From: Candidula unifasciata
Lineage: Eukaryota; Mollusca; Gastropoda; Stylommatophora; Geomitridae
Direction: 5' to 3'
DNA length: 64,000 nt
Assembly (NCBI GenBank): GCA_905116865.2
Contig: CAJHNH020008444.1
Coordinates: 1 to 64,000, forward strand
A model generated the notes under the pieces. That model was not told the origin of the DNA. It saw only the letters and a list, made by a program, of their open reading frames with translations, and made no database searches. Below, piece after piece: positions 42,601 to 54,800 of the stretch (position 1 is its first letter; the number at the start of each line of letters is the position of its first letter). Both the position numbers and the translations under genes were made by a program.

Positions 42601-45600
42601 CTCCAAGCTTTCCATTTGCTGGTTCAGGATCACTTGCTGCCCCCACAGCCCAGCTAGGTCCACCGAAACCATTTGTCCAGGTCAGTACCTCATTATGCAC
42701 ATTGTCATTTTTATATGCTCAACATCTTTATGTATTCTGTTCAACTAGTCCCGCTTCATCTTCGCTCTCTCTCTAGAATATCCAGTAAAAAAGTTGTAGA
42801 AAGTAAAATGTCGACACATTTAGTTTGCATACTTGAACCAGTGTCTTTCTTCATTTCACCATTGACTATTCTGATTTTGACTGTTTCAGTCCTTCTTGCT
42901 ATTTGACTTTCATCACTTAATTTTTTTCGCTTACAGTAAGACTTTCCTCACTTAGTTTTGGACTTCTCTTATTTCATTTTTTACTTTCTTTTTCTTACAC
43001 ACCATACACTTTCCTTACTGTTTTTGTTTTGTTTTTAACTTTCTTCAAAGCTGACTACTGGGGGTCGCCGTGGCATAGTGGCTAGACGCTCGCGTGCGGA
43101 TCGATAAGTCATGGGTTTGCTTCCTGGCATAGCCAGCTTTAAAAAAAATAATCTTGACTCCCAGCCTTGAGTGGATACAGGGTGCAGTCCTGGGAAGTAA
43201 AGGTGGCTGGCATAGTGCTGATTACCTCACCCATCTTGTGCCGATTGGTCTATAAAAATATAGGTCATGCCCTATACGCCTAAAGGTGTGGAAAAGGGAC
43301 CTTTACTTCTAGCTGACTACTGACCTGATTGAGTGTTTTGTATACCCACTTGTGGGTATCCCCAGTACAACTCTCAGTCCAAGTTACGTCTGTGCTGGTC
43401 AGTAATTAATTTGTTTTCATTTTAGAACCAGTCCTCACCGGGGTTTGGATCAGCTCCACCTGCTTACGGCCAGACACACACCGTGTTCTCCTCGGCAGCC
43501 GCTTCAGCTCCAGCTCCTAATCTCTTCGGCCAAACCCAAGCTCCTCTGTCCACCAGAGATGAAGGTAAATCTGAGATGTATTCACTGCTGTCCAAGATAA
43601 GTGTAAATGTATGCTGTTGAACAGGGCCATATGATGCTTTGTGTTTCCATTAATTGGATGAGCCTTTCTTTTACATTTATTTGATGGGCCTCTGTGTTAC
43701 ACTTATTGGATGGGCCTCTGTGTTACACTTATTGGATAGGCCTCTGTGTTACACTTATTGGATGGGCCTCTGTGTTACACTTATTGGATGGGCCTCTGTG
43801 TTACACTTATTGGATGGGCCTCTGTGTTACACTTATTGGATGGGCCTCTGTGTTACACTTATTGGATGGGCCTCTATGTTACACTTATTGGATGGGCCTC
43901 TGTGTTACACTTATTGGATGGGCCTCTGTGTTACACTTATTGGATGGGCCTCTGTGTTACACTTATTGGATGGGCCTCTGTGTTACACTTATTGGATGGG
44001 CCTCTGTGTTACACTTATTGGATGGGCCTCTGTGTTACACTTATTGGATGGGCCTCCATGTTACACTTATTGGATGGGCCTCCGTGTTACACTTATTGGA
44101 TGGGCCTCTGTGTTACACTTATTGGATGGGTCTCTGTGTTACACTTATTGGATGGGTCTCTGTGTTACACTTATTGGATGGGTCTCTGTGTTACACTTAT
44201 TGGATGGGTCTCTGTGTTACACTTATTGGATGGGTCTCTGTGTTACACTTATCGGATGAGCCTATGCCCCATTTAAGGATAAGTGGGCTGAAGAAGAAAC
44301 ATTTTAGATGGACATTGATTGCTAAAATAAGACATTTCTCTTTTATGTTTTCACCAAATCAGTAATCAGAGTGGCAATCATCACTTCAGAGTTCCCGGAT
44401 AGTTAGCATCCTTTGGATATTTTCTCCAGGGTATGCGGTTGTTTTTTGGAAATGAGCAGGCAGATAGACTGGCCGGTTCTGCACCACTTGGTGGTGAACT
44501 GATGTATGACAAGTTGGATGTTGTGAGGGTCCTTTGGAAGCAAGTGAACAGTGCCAAGGCACAGATAGATCATTAGGATCTGAGGAGAATGGCACTGCTA
44601 GGAGTTACAAGGTGATCTGGGTGAAACTCGACACTCAAGGGAAAGGCGAGATGGATATACAATTAGGCAGTTACTGATACCATCAGAATTTCAGCTCTTT
44701 GCTTGTTCCTGTGATCTCAATTCAACATTCAACATTCAACAAAATCAATAATAATCTATCAGTTTTAGTGAAATAAGAGGTAACAGCATAGTGGAAGCTT
44801 CTTAAACAAAGCTCTAATTTTGACAGTAACATGCTAAATGTCTCCGTAAGTGCAGTTGAATGAGGAAACCTTATTAATTGGATATGGAACATGATAAATG
44901 ATTAACACAGGTATGGATTGAAAGACTGGATAAACACAGATATAAATAGAAAGACTGCTGTTGCAAAGTTCAAAATAAAAAATTTTTTTTTTTTGAATTT
45001 GCCTAATTTTATTTTCAGCATTTAAGGTTCAGTACTGGATCACTTTCTAAGTACCTAATTATATTGTAGCTGACTAGACCAGAATTCCTGTGTCTGTGGC
45101 TTTAGTTCCTCACTGATAATTCCACTGTCTTTTCTTTGGGAAATGCAGGTGTGTTGAGAAATGAATAAGCTGACAGATTGGCTGGTGCTGCATCACAGAG
45201 TGGTTAATTTGTGCATGACTAGCTAGACGTGGTTAAGGTCTTTTGAGAGCCAGTGAACGGTGTGAAAGTCCAAATTAATCATTACAGATGGAGAGAATGG
45301 TGCAGTGCGAAGCAACAAGAAATCTGGCAGACACTGCACTCAGAGAAAACACAAGAAGGATATACAATCAACCTACTACTGGTACCATCAGCATTGGAAC
45401 TATTCACTGGCTGCTGTAGATGAGGATGAAGCACTTGTGGTAGTGCCTCAAGTATTGTGATGTCGATTTTTAACATTTCCACCTTATATCCGACAGGTCC
45501 CAGATCGAGCCCTCTGGGAGCATTGTCATCTGCGACACCTGGAGCAGGTCAGCTGCGGCCAGCAGGGCCGGCCGCCTTTCCTGTCAAACCTACGATGGCA

Positions 45601-45802
45601 AGTCCAGACCAGACTGCACAGTTTGCTGCATCACAAGGGAATGGTTTGATCCTTGGTCACTCTGTCAAGGGGCCTAGCCCTGGTAGGTACTCTTCATATT
45701 TTTTTTTTTAATTTAAATTGTTTTGCTTAAATGCTCTGTTTTTCATTTTTCTTATTATTAGTTTTCTGCTATTGGTGCAGTCTTGCCAAATGTAACTAAG
45801 TC

Positions 45803-45885
<83 letters not shown>

Positions 45886-48800
45886 ACCCCCACCCCCCCC
45901 CCCCCCCCCTCAAAAGGCAAAATAACCTAGGAGGTAACTCAGAGTAGAAGTCTGTATGTCCTTCGCAGAACCTTGCTCCTTAAACAACCTTCCGGAAAAC
46001 TTCTCGATCGCAAGCAAGATGACCAGCGCCCGATAAACCCATCTAGAGATTATCCTCCACATCCTGAGCCCATCTTCTCTTTGACCTTCGTCTTCTTTTC
46101 TTCCCAGCCATATACCCCTCCATTATTGTTCTCTCTCATCTTTCATGACGTTTCAAGTGACCAAAATATTTCAGTTTTTCTATGTTTTATCGTCTTTAAT
46201 AGCCAACCTTCTTCATTATTCAGTTCTTGAAGTATGTTGCAATGGGAAAAATGCAGGCTCTTAGAAATGTAATTTGTGTAGTTCTGTCTGTCCCACAGGG
46301 TAGAAGAGGAAAGGTAAAATAAGACTAGAAGGTATGTCAGCACCTGTGGGTTAAAGTTGAAAGGTTAAAAAAGACCGAAAGGTACATCAACACCTCATGA
46401 AAGAATAAGAAAAAAAACTAAACAAGAGTATAAAATTTTCACATTGTTGTGTAGAAGATAAGAGGTGAAACAAGACCCTGTGGGAGCTCAACTCCTCAGG
46501 TTAGAAGCGGAAAGAGAAAACTAAACTTGCCAGACTGCCATGTGACAGCGACTTTTAACTGTATTTTTTTTAATTGTTGCAGCAGCCCAGTCCTTACTTC
46601 CAGCGCAGGTCAGGCCACAGGTGCAACACCAGCCACCACAACCATCGGTGACACCAGCTTTGGGTATGTATCTGCATTCATATCCTCCTATTCCTGGTAT
46701 ATGGGTTCTGAGGCTTCCTATTTGAAAACACCAAGAACAGCATATGAACAATCTGCAAATCACCGCAGGCAGGATAGTTTTTCTCACTGACTCACTGTCA
46801 GCTATACAGGCCCTTGAGTCCAAACCTACCGACAGCACACTACAAAGTCTAACACAGGAACTTGCTATGTTGTCAAATAAGGCAGAAATTCACTTGCAGT
46901 GGATTCCGTCTCACTGTGGCATCAAAGGCAATGAAAGCGCAAGATGCTTTAGCCAAGGAAGGCAGTAACAAACTACAGACCTACCAGCCACTATCTTTTC
47001 CAGAAGTCAAAACTCTCATTAAGAGAAAATCAGAAACAGACTGGAAAAACAACACTGGTTATGACTACGGAAAAGATTTTCTGAGGCACTTGAACAGAAC
47101 AGACCAAGTCACAGTTTTTCGCTTACGCACTGGACACTGCAGACTCAATAAACACTCACATAAATTAGGTATGAGCCAAACAGCTCTCTGCCAGTGTCTT
47201 CGTGCTGAACAGACTCCAGAACATGTCCTGCAAGACTGTCCTCTCCTGGCGGAGCTGCGGAGCAACATATGGCAACACCCAGTAGACCTGACAACTAAGC
47301 TTTGGGGAAACCTAAGAGACCTTGAAAAGACATCCCAGTTTATGACCCACAGTGGATTATGCGCATGACCAGAGATCGCTGAAGAAGAAGAAGAAGAGAA
47401 CACCAAGCACAGACCCTCTCCTTCCCTCCCCCCCCCTCCCACCCCCAAGATTGTTGTAGAGGGCGATTAATGTTTTTGCTTCAAAGTCCAAGTGCCTGCC
47501 CAAGAGGCTAGGAAACCAACAGTCTGCATACAAATAAGTCAGAGCTGTTGAATAGATATGCACGGTAAACTCAGCTTCTGGATCACCACCAGAGTCCAGA
47601 AGTGGATGAACTACCAGAACTTTCTGCCGGAGTCTACAGCTGGTGAACAGTAAGAAGAGGAAAATGACTTTATTCTGTTATGTTATACAGCTGCTGCCAA
47701 ACATAACTTCTTAGTGTAATTGGCCTGATACCAGGGGCTGTAGGGGTTAGTGCACTCACCTTCACACAATGTGTCTTGGGTTTAATCTTCAGCAGCTGCC
47801 AAAACATGTTGTATCCAACCAGTGCTTCTCTCACCTGTATGTTGTATCCAACCAGTGCTTCTCTCACCTGTATGTTGTATCCAACCAGTGCTTCTCTCAC
47901 CTGTATGCTGTATCCAACCAGTGTTTCTCTCACCTGCATGTTGTATCCACCCAGTGCTTCTCTCACCTGTATGTTGTATCCAACCAGTGCTTCTCTCACC
48001 TGTATGTTGTATCCAACCAGTGCTTCTCTCACCTGTATGTTGTATCCAACCAGTGCTTCTGTCACCTGTATGTTGTATCCAACCAGTGCTTCTCTCACCT
48101 GTATGTTGTATCCAACCAGTGCTTCTCTCACCTGTATGTTGTATCCACCCAGTGCTTCTCTCACCTGTATGTTGTATCCAACCAGTGCTTCTCTCACCTG
48201 TATGTTGTATCCAACCAGTGCTTCTCTCACCTGTATGTTGTATCCAACCAGTGCTTCTGTCACCTGTATGTTGTATCCAACCAGTGCTTCTCTCACCTGT
48301 ATGTTGTATCCAACCAGTGCTTCTCTCACCTGTATGTTGTATCCAACCAGTGCTTCTCTCACCTGTATGTTGTATCCAACCAGTGCTTCTCTCACCTGTA
48401 TGTTGTATCCAACCAGTGCTTCTCTCACCTGTATGTTGTATCCAACCAGTGCTTCTCTCACCTGTATGTTGTATCCAACCAGTGCTTCTCTCACCTGTAT
48501 GTTGTATCCAACCAGTGCTTCTCTCACCTGTATGTTACTGAACCCATCAGAGAAGCAAACAATAGTCACAGTTCATTGTCTGACATATTTTGCTGCATCT
48601 CGTCAGGTGCATTATTTTAGAACTACATCAGCATTTCTTGTTCTTGATTTAAACTGGTGGAAGGTTCTGGTTGTTCATTCATGTCTGGACTTGAGCCTTG
48701 TTTAAGAATGTGTGTTCTGTGTGCATATTCATTTTACAGACCTGTATACACTCTGTTGGTCCCTTGCCTCTCAGACAAATACACTCCAACTTTAAATGAA

Positions 48801-51800
48801 ACATCCCATTAATTGACTCTTACGACATATTTGTTAGAGGCAGGGGCTCTATCTGCGCGTACCCCGCACCCCCCCCCCCCCTCCCTGCTTTCCAATGGGG
48901 CCCACAAACGCCAACAAATGCTGATAATTGTTTACAGCATCCTATAGAAGGTATGCAATATCTTATCTACAAACATACACAAGCCACATAACTAATAACA
49001 TATTCTTTAGACCAGGGTTATTCAACTTGCGGCCCAGGAGCTAAATCTGGCCTACAGTGGCCCACAGATCACCTGCCAGTTGTATTGTATTAATGGTCTT
49101 TCTGTGCTGTGGCTCGGATCTGTGGCCCGTGAGGATACAAATTTTCAACATTTTTGGCACATCAGTAAACAGTTCAGTGGCCCAGATTTAGATTGTGACA
49201 ATCCATTTCTGTAATTAATAATATTACCTTTATTTGTGTCTTCTTGTTTAAAACTGAAGCCCTGTTTAACTTCTCACACACATTCTGTTTCACAGGTACA
49301 TCAGCACCCCATGCTGACAGCACCAAGTCCATCGATGCAACTGTTGATAGTGTCTTCACACAGAACATCATGGAAGAGGTAGGTTTATCTGCCGGTCTTA
49401 TTTTTCTGCCATAACCTATAACTTTGTCAGTCCCAGGGACATGCCGTGTCAGATCAGTTATTGTCCATGTGTGTTCAGCCACACTGTTTGTGTTCATCTG
49501 TCTTGTATGCCTGGTCCGCATACACACAAGAAAAATTATAGACATTTTAACTAGGGCTGTACTGAATAGGGATTTTCACTATTCGGCCGAATACGAATAG
49601 CTGGACCAACTATTTGGCTGAATACGAATAGTGAATCATCATCATCAGGTGCTTTGCCGACTGGCACGGGCGATTATGCCTTGCCACAATCTGCGATCTC
49701 CAGCAGCATGTATTAGTTCGTGTGCTGACACACCTCCATGCCATGCAACAAGACTTCAAGAATCTTCTCTCGGTGTCTTCCTCTATCCCTCCTTCCACAG
49801 ATCTTTCCAGTGGTCACCACATGTTCCATTTTTCTTCAACTTATAACATGGTCGAAAAATGATGACTGTCTCCTTCTGATGTCTGTGAGTAGTTGTCTTC
49901 GGGCTCCCGCCTCTTTTGAAACCTCTTGGTTGTCCAAGGTATTTTAAGCATTGTTTTGTAAAACCACATCTATGAGGCCTCTAGAAATTGTTTGGCCTGC
50001 CTACCGATTGTCCAGGACTCACAGCCATATGTTTAAACTGTATGTATGTAGCAAGAAAAAAGCATTAGCTTTAAAAAAAACACACACACACAATCGTTCC
50101 ATATTGTCAGCGTTAAAGCAGCTTCATGTCTCACTGAAGGTATTTCCAGCTGTGCTAAACAGACGTTCACTTGATACGCTCGTAGGTGGTGCACAAAGTA
50201 ACGCTTGACAGTATGAACCAAGATAGGAAATCTTGATATGTTCATTTTCCACCAGTCCAGAAACGGGTGTAAGGTAACCATTATTCGTATTCGGCCCGAC
50301 TGCAACTATTCGGCCGAATAGTTATTAGGTCCACTATTCGGCCCCGAAGCGAATATTCGGTACAGCCCTAATTTTAACATCTCTCCTTAGTTTCTGTTCC
50401 ATCCTTGAAACTAAAACACTCCTGTTTTTTCTCGTTGTTCTTTTTTTGCCTTGTTATATATCTGGTAGTGAAATACTGGGGCTGAAAGAGTTAACACAGC
50501 AATTGGCATGTCTTATTGTTTACAGCTAGGCTGTTTGCCCGGCGCGCTAGCTTAGTTGGTTAAACCTGACTGTGTGGCGACCAGGTGACGAACTCCTTGT
50601 GGTTCGGGTTCACACAGAAAAGCCACATATCTCCCATATTTACGGTATCTTTCATGGAATCAAGGCCGAAAGGTTGCGATATCCATAGTACCAAGCCAGA
50701 GGGTTTACAACTCATGTTTTCTGGTTATTTAAAAGAAGCAAAAAAGAATAGCCTAGGTTGTATACCTGCCCATTTTGGCACCATACATCCGATTCATGGA
50801 TCTGAATGTTATTTCTCTCTCTAGCAATCCCTCAATATCTTGTACATAAAGGGCTGTAGTTCTACTAGAAACACTTGAACAATTCAGACTCCTTCTTCTT
50901 TGTTCATCGGCTGTGAATTCCGGCGGAAGGTCCCGGTTAATTGTCCGCTTGGACTTTTGGCTTTTACCTGGACCTGAGTTTTGCGTGTACAACCGTTTTG
51001 TTGTTCCGTGCCTCATGGGCAGATGTACTCCGACTTCGAGGGAAGACGTCAGGCCTATTTCTAGGGTGACTGTGGCCATTGTTTTGTGTGGGTCGAGACG
51101 TTGCCTGATTTGTGTGGTGTCCACTTTGTCTCCTTCTCCGCAGGTATTGCCCCCGGAGTACCCCTTTGGGGCAGCCCCCTGTGGAACGGTTGGCCCTCAA
51201 GGGAAGGCAGGGGCAGATCATGGGCATTTCCCGCCATCCAAGGAGGCTTCAATTTTTTGCAGAGCCGGCACATGGCGCTCTGGTTCTGGGCTCACCCAAG
51301 GAATTGTTACGTCCTGCACATGCCTGCTTGACCTCACAACCGTATTAGGCCTCCCGCTCGACAAGGGCTGTGCCCTCCGGAAGTCAGCGGGACAATTCAG
51401 ACTGACAAGCATAAACTTCTTCTCCTCCTTCAACCCTCAAAAAGGGCAGCTGCCACATTGTATTGAGGTTTACAGCTAGGCTGTGGTACATATGCCTTTC
51501 AGCCCAACACATTAAGTCTCAGCCTCAAGTCTTTAAGTAGCTGCTTTTTTGTTACAACATGAGGTAGTAGATCTGCCCCCCCCCCCCCCCCCCCCCAAAA
51601 CATTTTAAAAAAACGGGGACAGAGAATATGCATCTTAATTACTTGTCAGTTGAAATTGTTTGTTCAAGATTTGGATGTTCTGTTGAACTCTTCACTTGAT
51701 GCCAGAGCCTGTAACACATCCACTTTAACATAAAGTAGCTCACTACCTAGATGGACAGCAGCAGCCAATCTATCAGCTTTGTCATTACCCTGTACACCAG

Positions 51801-54800
51801 AATATTCTGGGCAAAATGAAATGCTTCTGTTAATGAGTCCGATCAACCGATGCAAGCCACTCTGAGCATGCTCTATGAATCAGTCACACATATTTGGCTG
51901 TACTGCTCTCCAGTCATTGGAAAGCCGCCCATGCACCTCTATTCTCATGCTAGATGTTCCGTTCTCATGCTAGATGTTCCGTTCTCATGCTAGATGTTCC
52001 ATTCTCATGCTAGATGTCCCATTGTCATGCTAGATGTTCCATTCTCATGCTAGATGTTCGGTTCTCATGCTAGATGTCCCATTCTCATGCTAGATGTCCC
52101 ATTGTCATGCTAGATGTTCCATTCTCATGCTAGATGTTCCATTCTCATGCTAGATGTTCCATTGTCATGCTGGATGTTCCATTCTCATGCTAGATGTTCG
52201 GTTCTCATGCTAGATGTCCCATTCTCATGCTAGATGTCCCATTGTCATGCTAGATGTTCCATTCTCATGCTAGATGTTCCATTCTCATGCTAGATGTTCC
52301 ATTCTCATGCTAGATGTTCCATTCTCATGCTAGATGTCCCATTCTCATGCTAGATGTTCGGTTCTCATGTTAGATGTCCCATTCTCATGCTAGATGTCCC
52401 ATCCTCATGCTAGATGTTCCATTCTCATGCTAGATGTTCCATTCTCATGCTAGATGTTCCATTCTCATGCTAGATGTTCCATTCTCATGCTAGATGTTCC
52501 ATTCTCATGCTAGATGTTCCATTCTCATGCTAGATGTTATAATGTTATTGTTTTTTTTTAAACAGGCAACTTCCATTCTCTTAATAAAAATCCGATGTGT
52601 TCTTTTTAAAGTTTTTAAAATTCTTGTACTAGATTATGGACTTTGAGAAAGAGCTTGCTGAGCTCAGAGCGCGTGTGAGAAGGGAGGTAAAAACTGTCGG
52701 AACAAGGGAGGAAATGCAGACTTTGAGACAAGACAAGGAGAAGATGGTGAATTTCACTCAAGAGATTCAGAAAGTGACCAAGGTAAACCAAGTGTTCACC
52801 GTTTGAAATGATTGTGTCAGTGATTAACGAGTGCGATAATTTTCATAGTAGTATTTCATCTCCTCCACTTAGGACAGAGTTCCGCTGGAACTAACAGTCG
52901 TAAGTCACATTTTCAAACATTTTCATTTGTGGAGATTGTAACCGTTACTTACACAATGCAAAAATGCGGTTGATATACATATAATTATTTTACATAGGCA
53001 TTTATATACACCCTAACATCAGGTCCAGGAACAAAGTGGAAGGAAGAAAGTCAGACATTCATCATCATCAGTCAGCAAGTACTTTACAGAACATCGCTCT
53101 CTTCACAGCACACCTGAAAGTATCCCTTTCCCTAGTCAGCTCTCCAGCCCCATGTGCTTTCACTGCCAATGCATCTTCAATGTCTTGTACCCATCTTCGC
53201 CTTCCACAAACCCTCCTACTCTGTCTTTCCTAAGCCACCATGACATCACTTATATTAAGTTTCACATTAGTTTAAGTTACACAATTTGCTATATCAAGAT
53301 CCCCGTGTGGGTCCCAGGGCCCCATTGTAGAGTTGAATTTTTTTTTTTAACCTACTGTCTCCTAAAAAGCATGTCATAAGAGTCCACTAATTAGAATTGT
53401 TTTGTTCAAAGTCGGAGTTCATCTGCCTAAGAGGAGGAACCAACAGCTATAGTCTGCATTCAAAATAGACCAGATCTGTAAAATTCAGAAATTTATAAAT
53501 AACCATAAATTTCCACCTGAGTTTACAGTCAGTAAACACAAAGAAGAAAATAACTTCTTAGATGTTGAACAGGGAGTCTTGGATTTGTTTTTTGGGTCTG
53601 CCATCCAGGCTGACATTGTGCATCTCCTCAGGGTAGTGACATCTTGTGGTAGCAGCCCAGAGAGGGGTGAGGACAAATGGAAGAAAGGAACACAGAGAGA
53701 CAGTACTAAAGTTAATTTTGACACAAGTTTAAGCTATCTGTCTTGCTTAATCCAGAAAATTATTTTATCAGAATTATTGTGATGATTGCAGAAGTCATTT
53801 GAATGATGATTTAACACTGGTAGCCTCGTATTATGATAATTTTGGAGAATGTGATTACAGTGGTAATATAATTGTAATTATTACAGTTGTAGAAGATATT
53901 ATAATGATTACAGTGGCAGTAGTGATTACAGTTGTAATAGGAATTATTATGATTATACTTATAATGAGATGATTTATGGATTATGCGATAGTGAAGAAAC
54001 AGTTCGTTGATTGTAATTGATTAAGAAGATGATGGTGATTTTAGGATCAGTTGCGAGAGGTGCAAGAACAGAAGGATGTGTGCTTCAACCTACTGGCTAT
54101 GTCCGAGGAATGCCAGAGCAGGTTCAAGAGGGATTTGGATCCACACTATCACTCATTACTGCTGGTAATATTTGTCACTTGTTACTTTACTAGATTTAAT
54201 CTAAAAACATCTACCAGATCTAAACACCAAGAAAGATTGGCTAATAAATGTAGCATCTTGTCTCAGAAGCTGAAATACTGTGGGTCAAATCAAGCACCAC
54301 AGCGGCTTGTAAAAAAACACAACTAATAGCAGAAGGCATGGTACCAGCAAGGAGGGGCAGGGGTTGACTAGCACGAAGATGGGTACAGGCTATAAGTGAC
54401 TCCTTGGGTAAGAAAGTGCATAAAGGGGGGGGGGGTAGAGCTGACGAGTGATGAGTTTCTTTCAGGTTGACCGTGATGTGAGAGACGTTCTGTAAAAGAC
54501 CTACTAGGTGATGATGAGGCTAGGACAAAACATTGTGATCCATCTGCTCAATGTAGATTGGCTACAGTGACCCCCACTGCTGTTTTTTTTTGGGGGGGGG
54601 GGATATATTACCTGGTGAGACTCCTCATGTGGCTCTTATACTCCTGCTGAAAAACCATGAGAATGATTTTTTGGGGCCCATCCGTCACAATTAAAATCCT
54701 AGTACTCTAGGATCACGAAAGTGTTAAACATATTCACCAATCTCTGGAAAAAAGGTTTAATTTTGTGTGTGTGTGCTTTATGCCCTGAAACTGTCCACAC

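Noticed and set aside
43654..44365. Repetitive hydrophobic frames ([16 protein letters not shown]) that look like membrane segments
   Set aside because: Three overlapping plus frames give the same peptide because the unit is 26 bp; intronic minisatellite.
50536..50620. tRNA gene
   Set aside because: Same reasoning: a SINE head with a shared body, matching the copy at 2783-2998.
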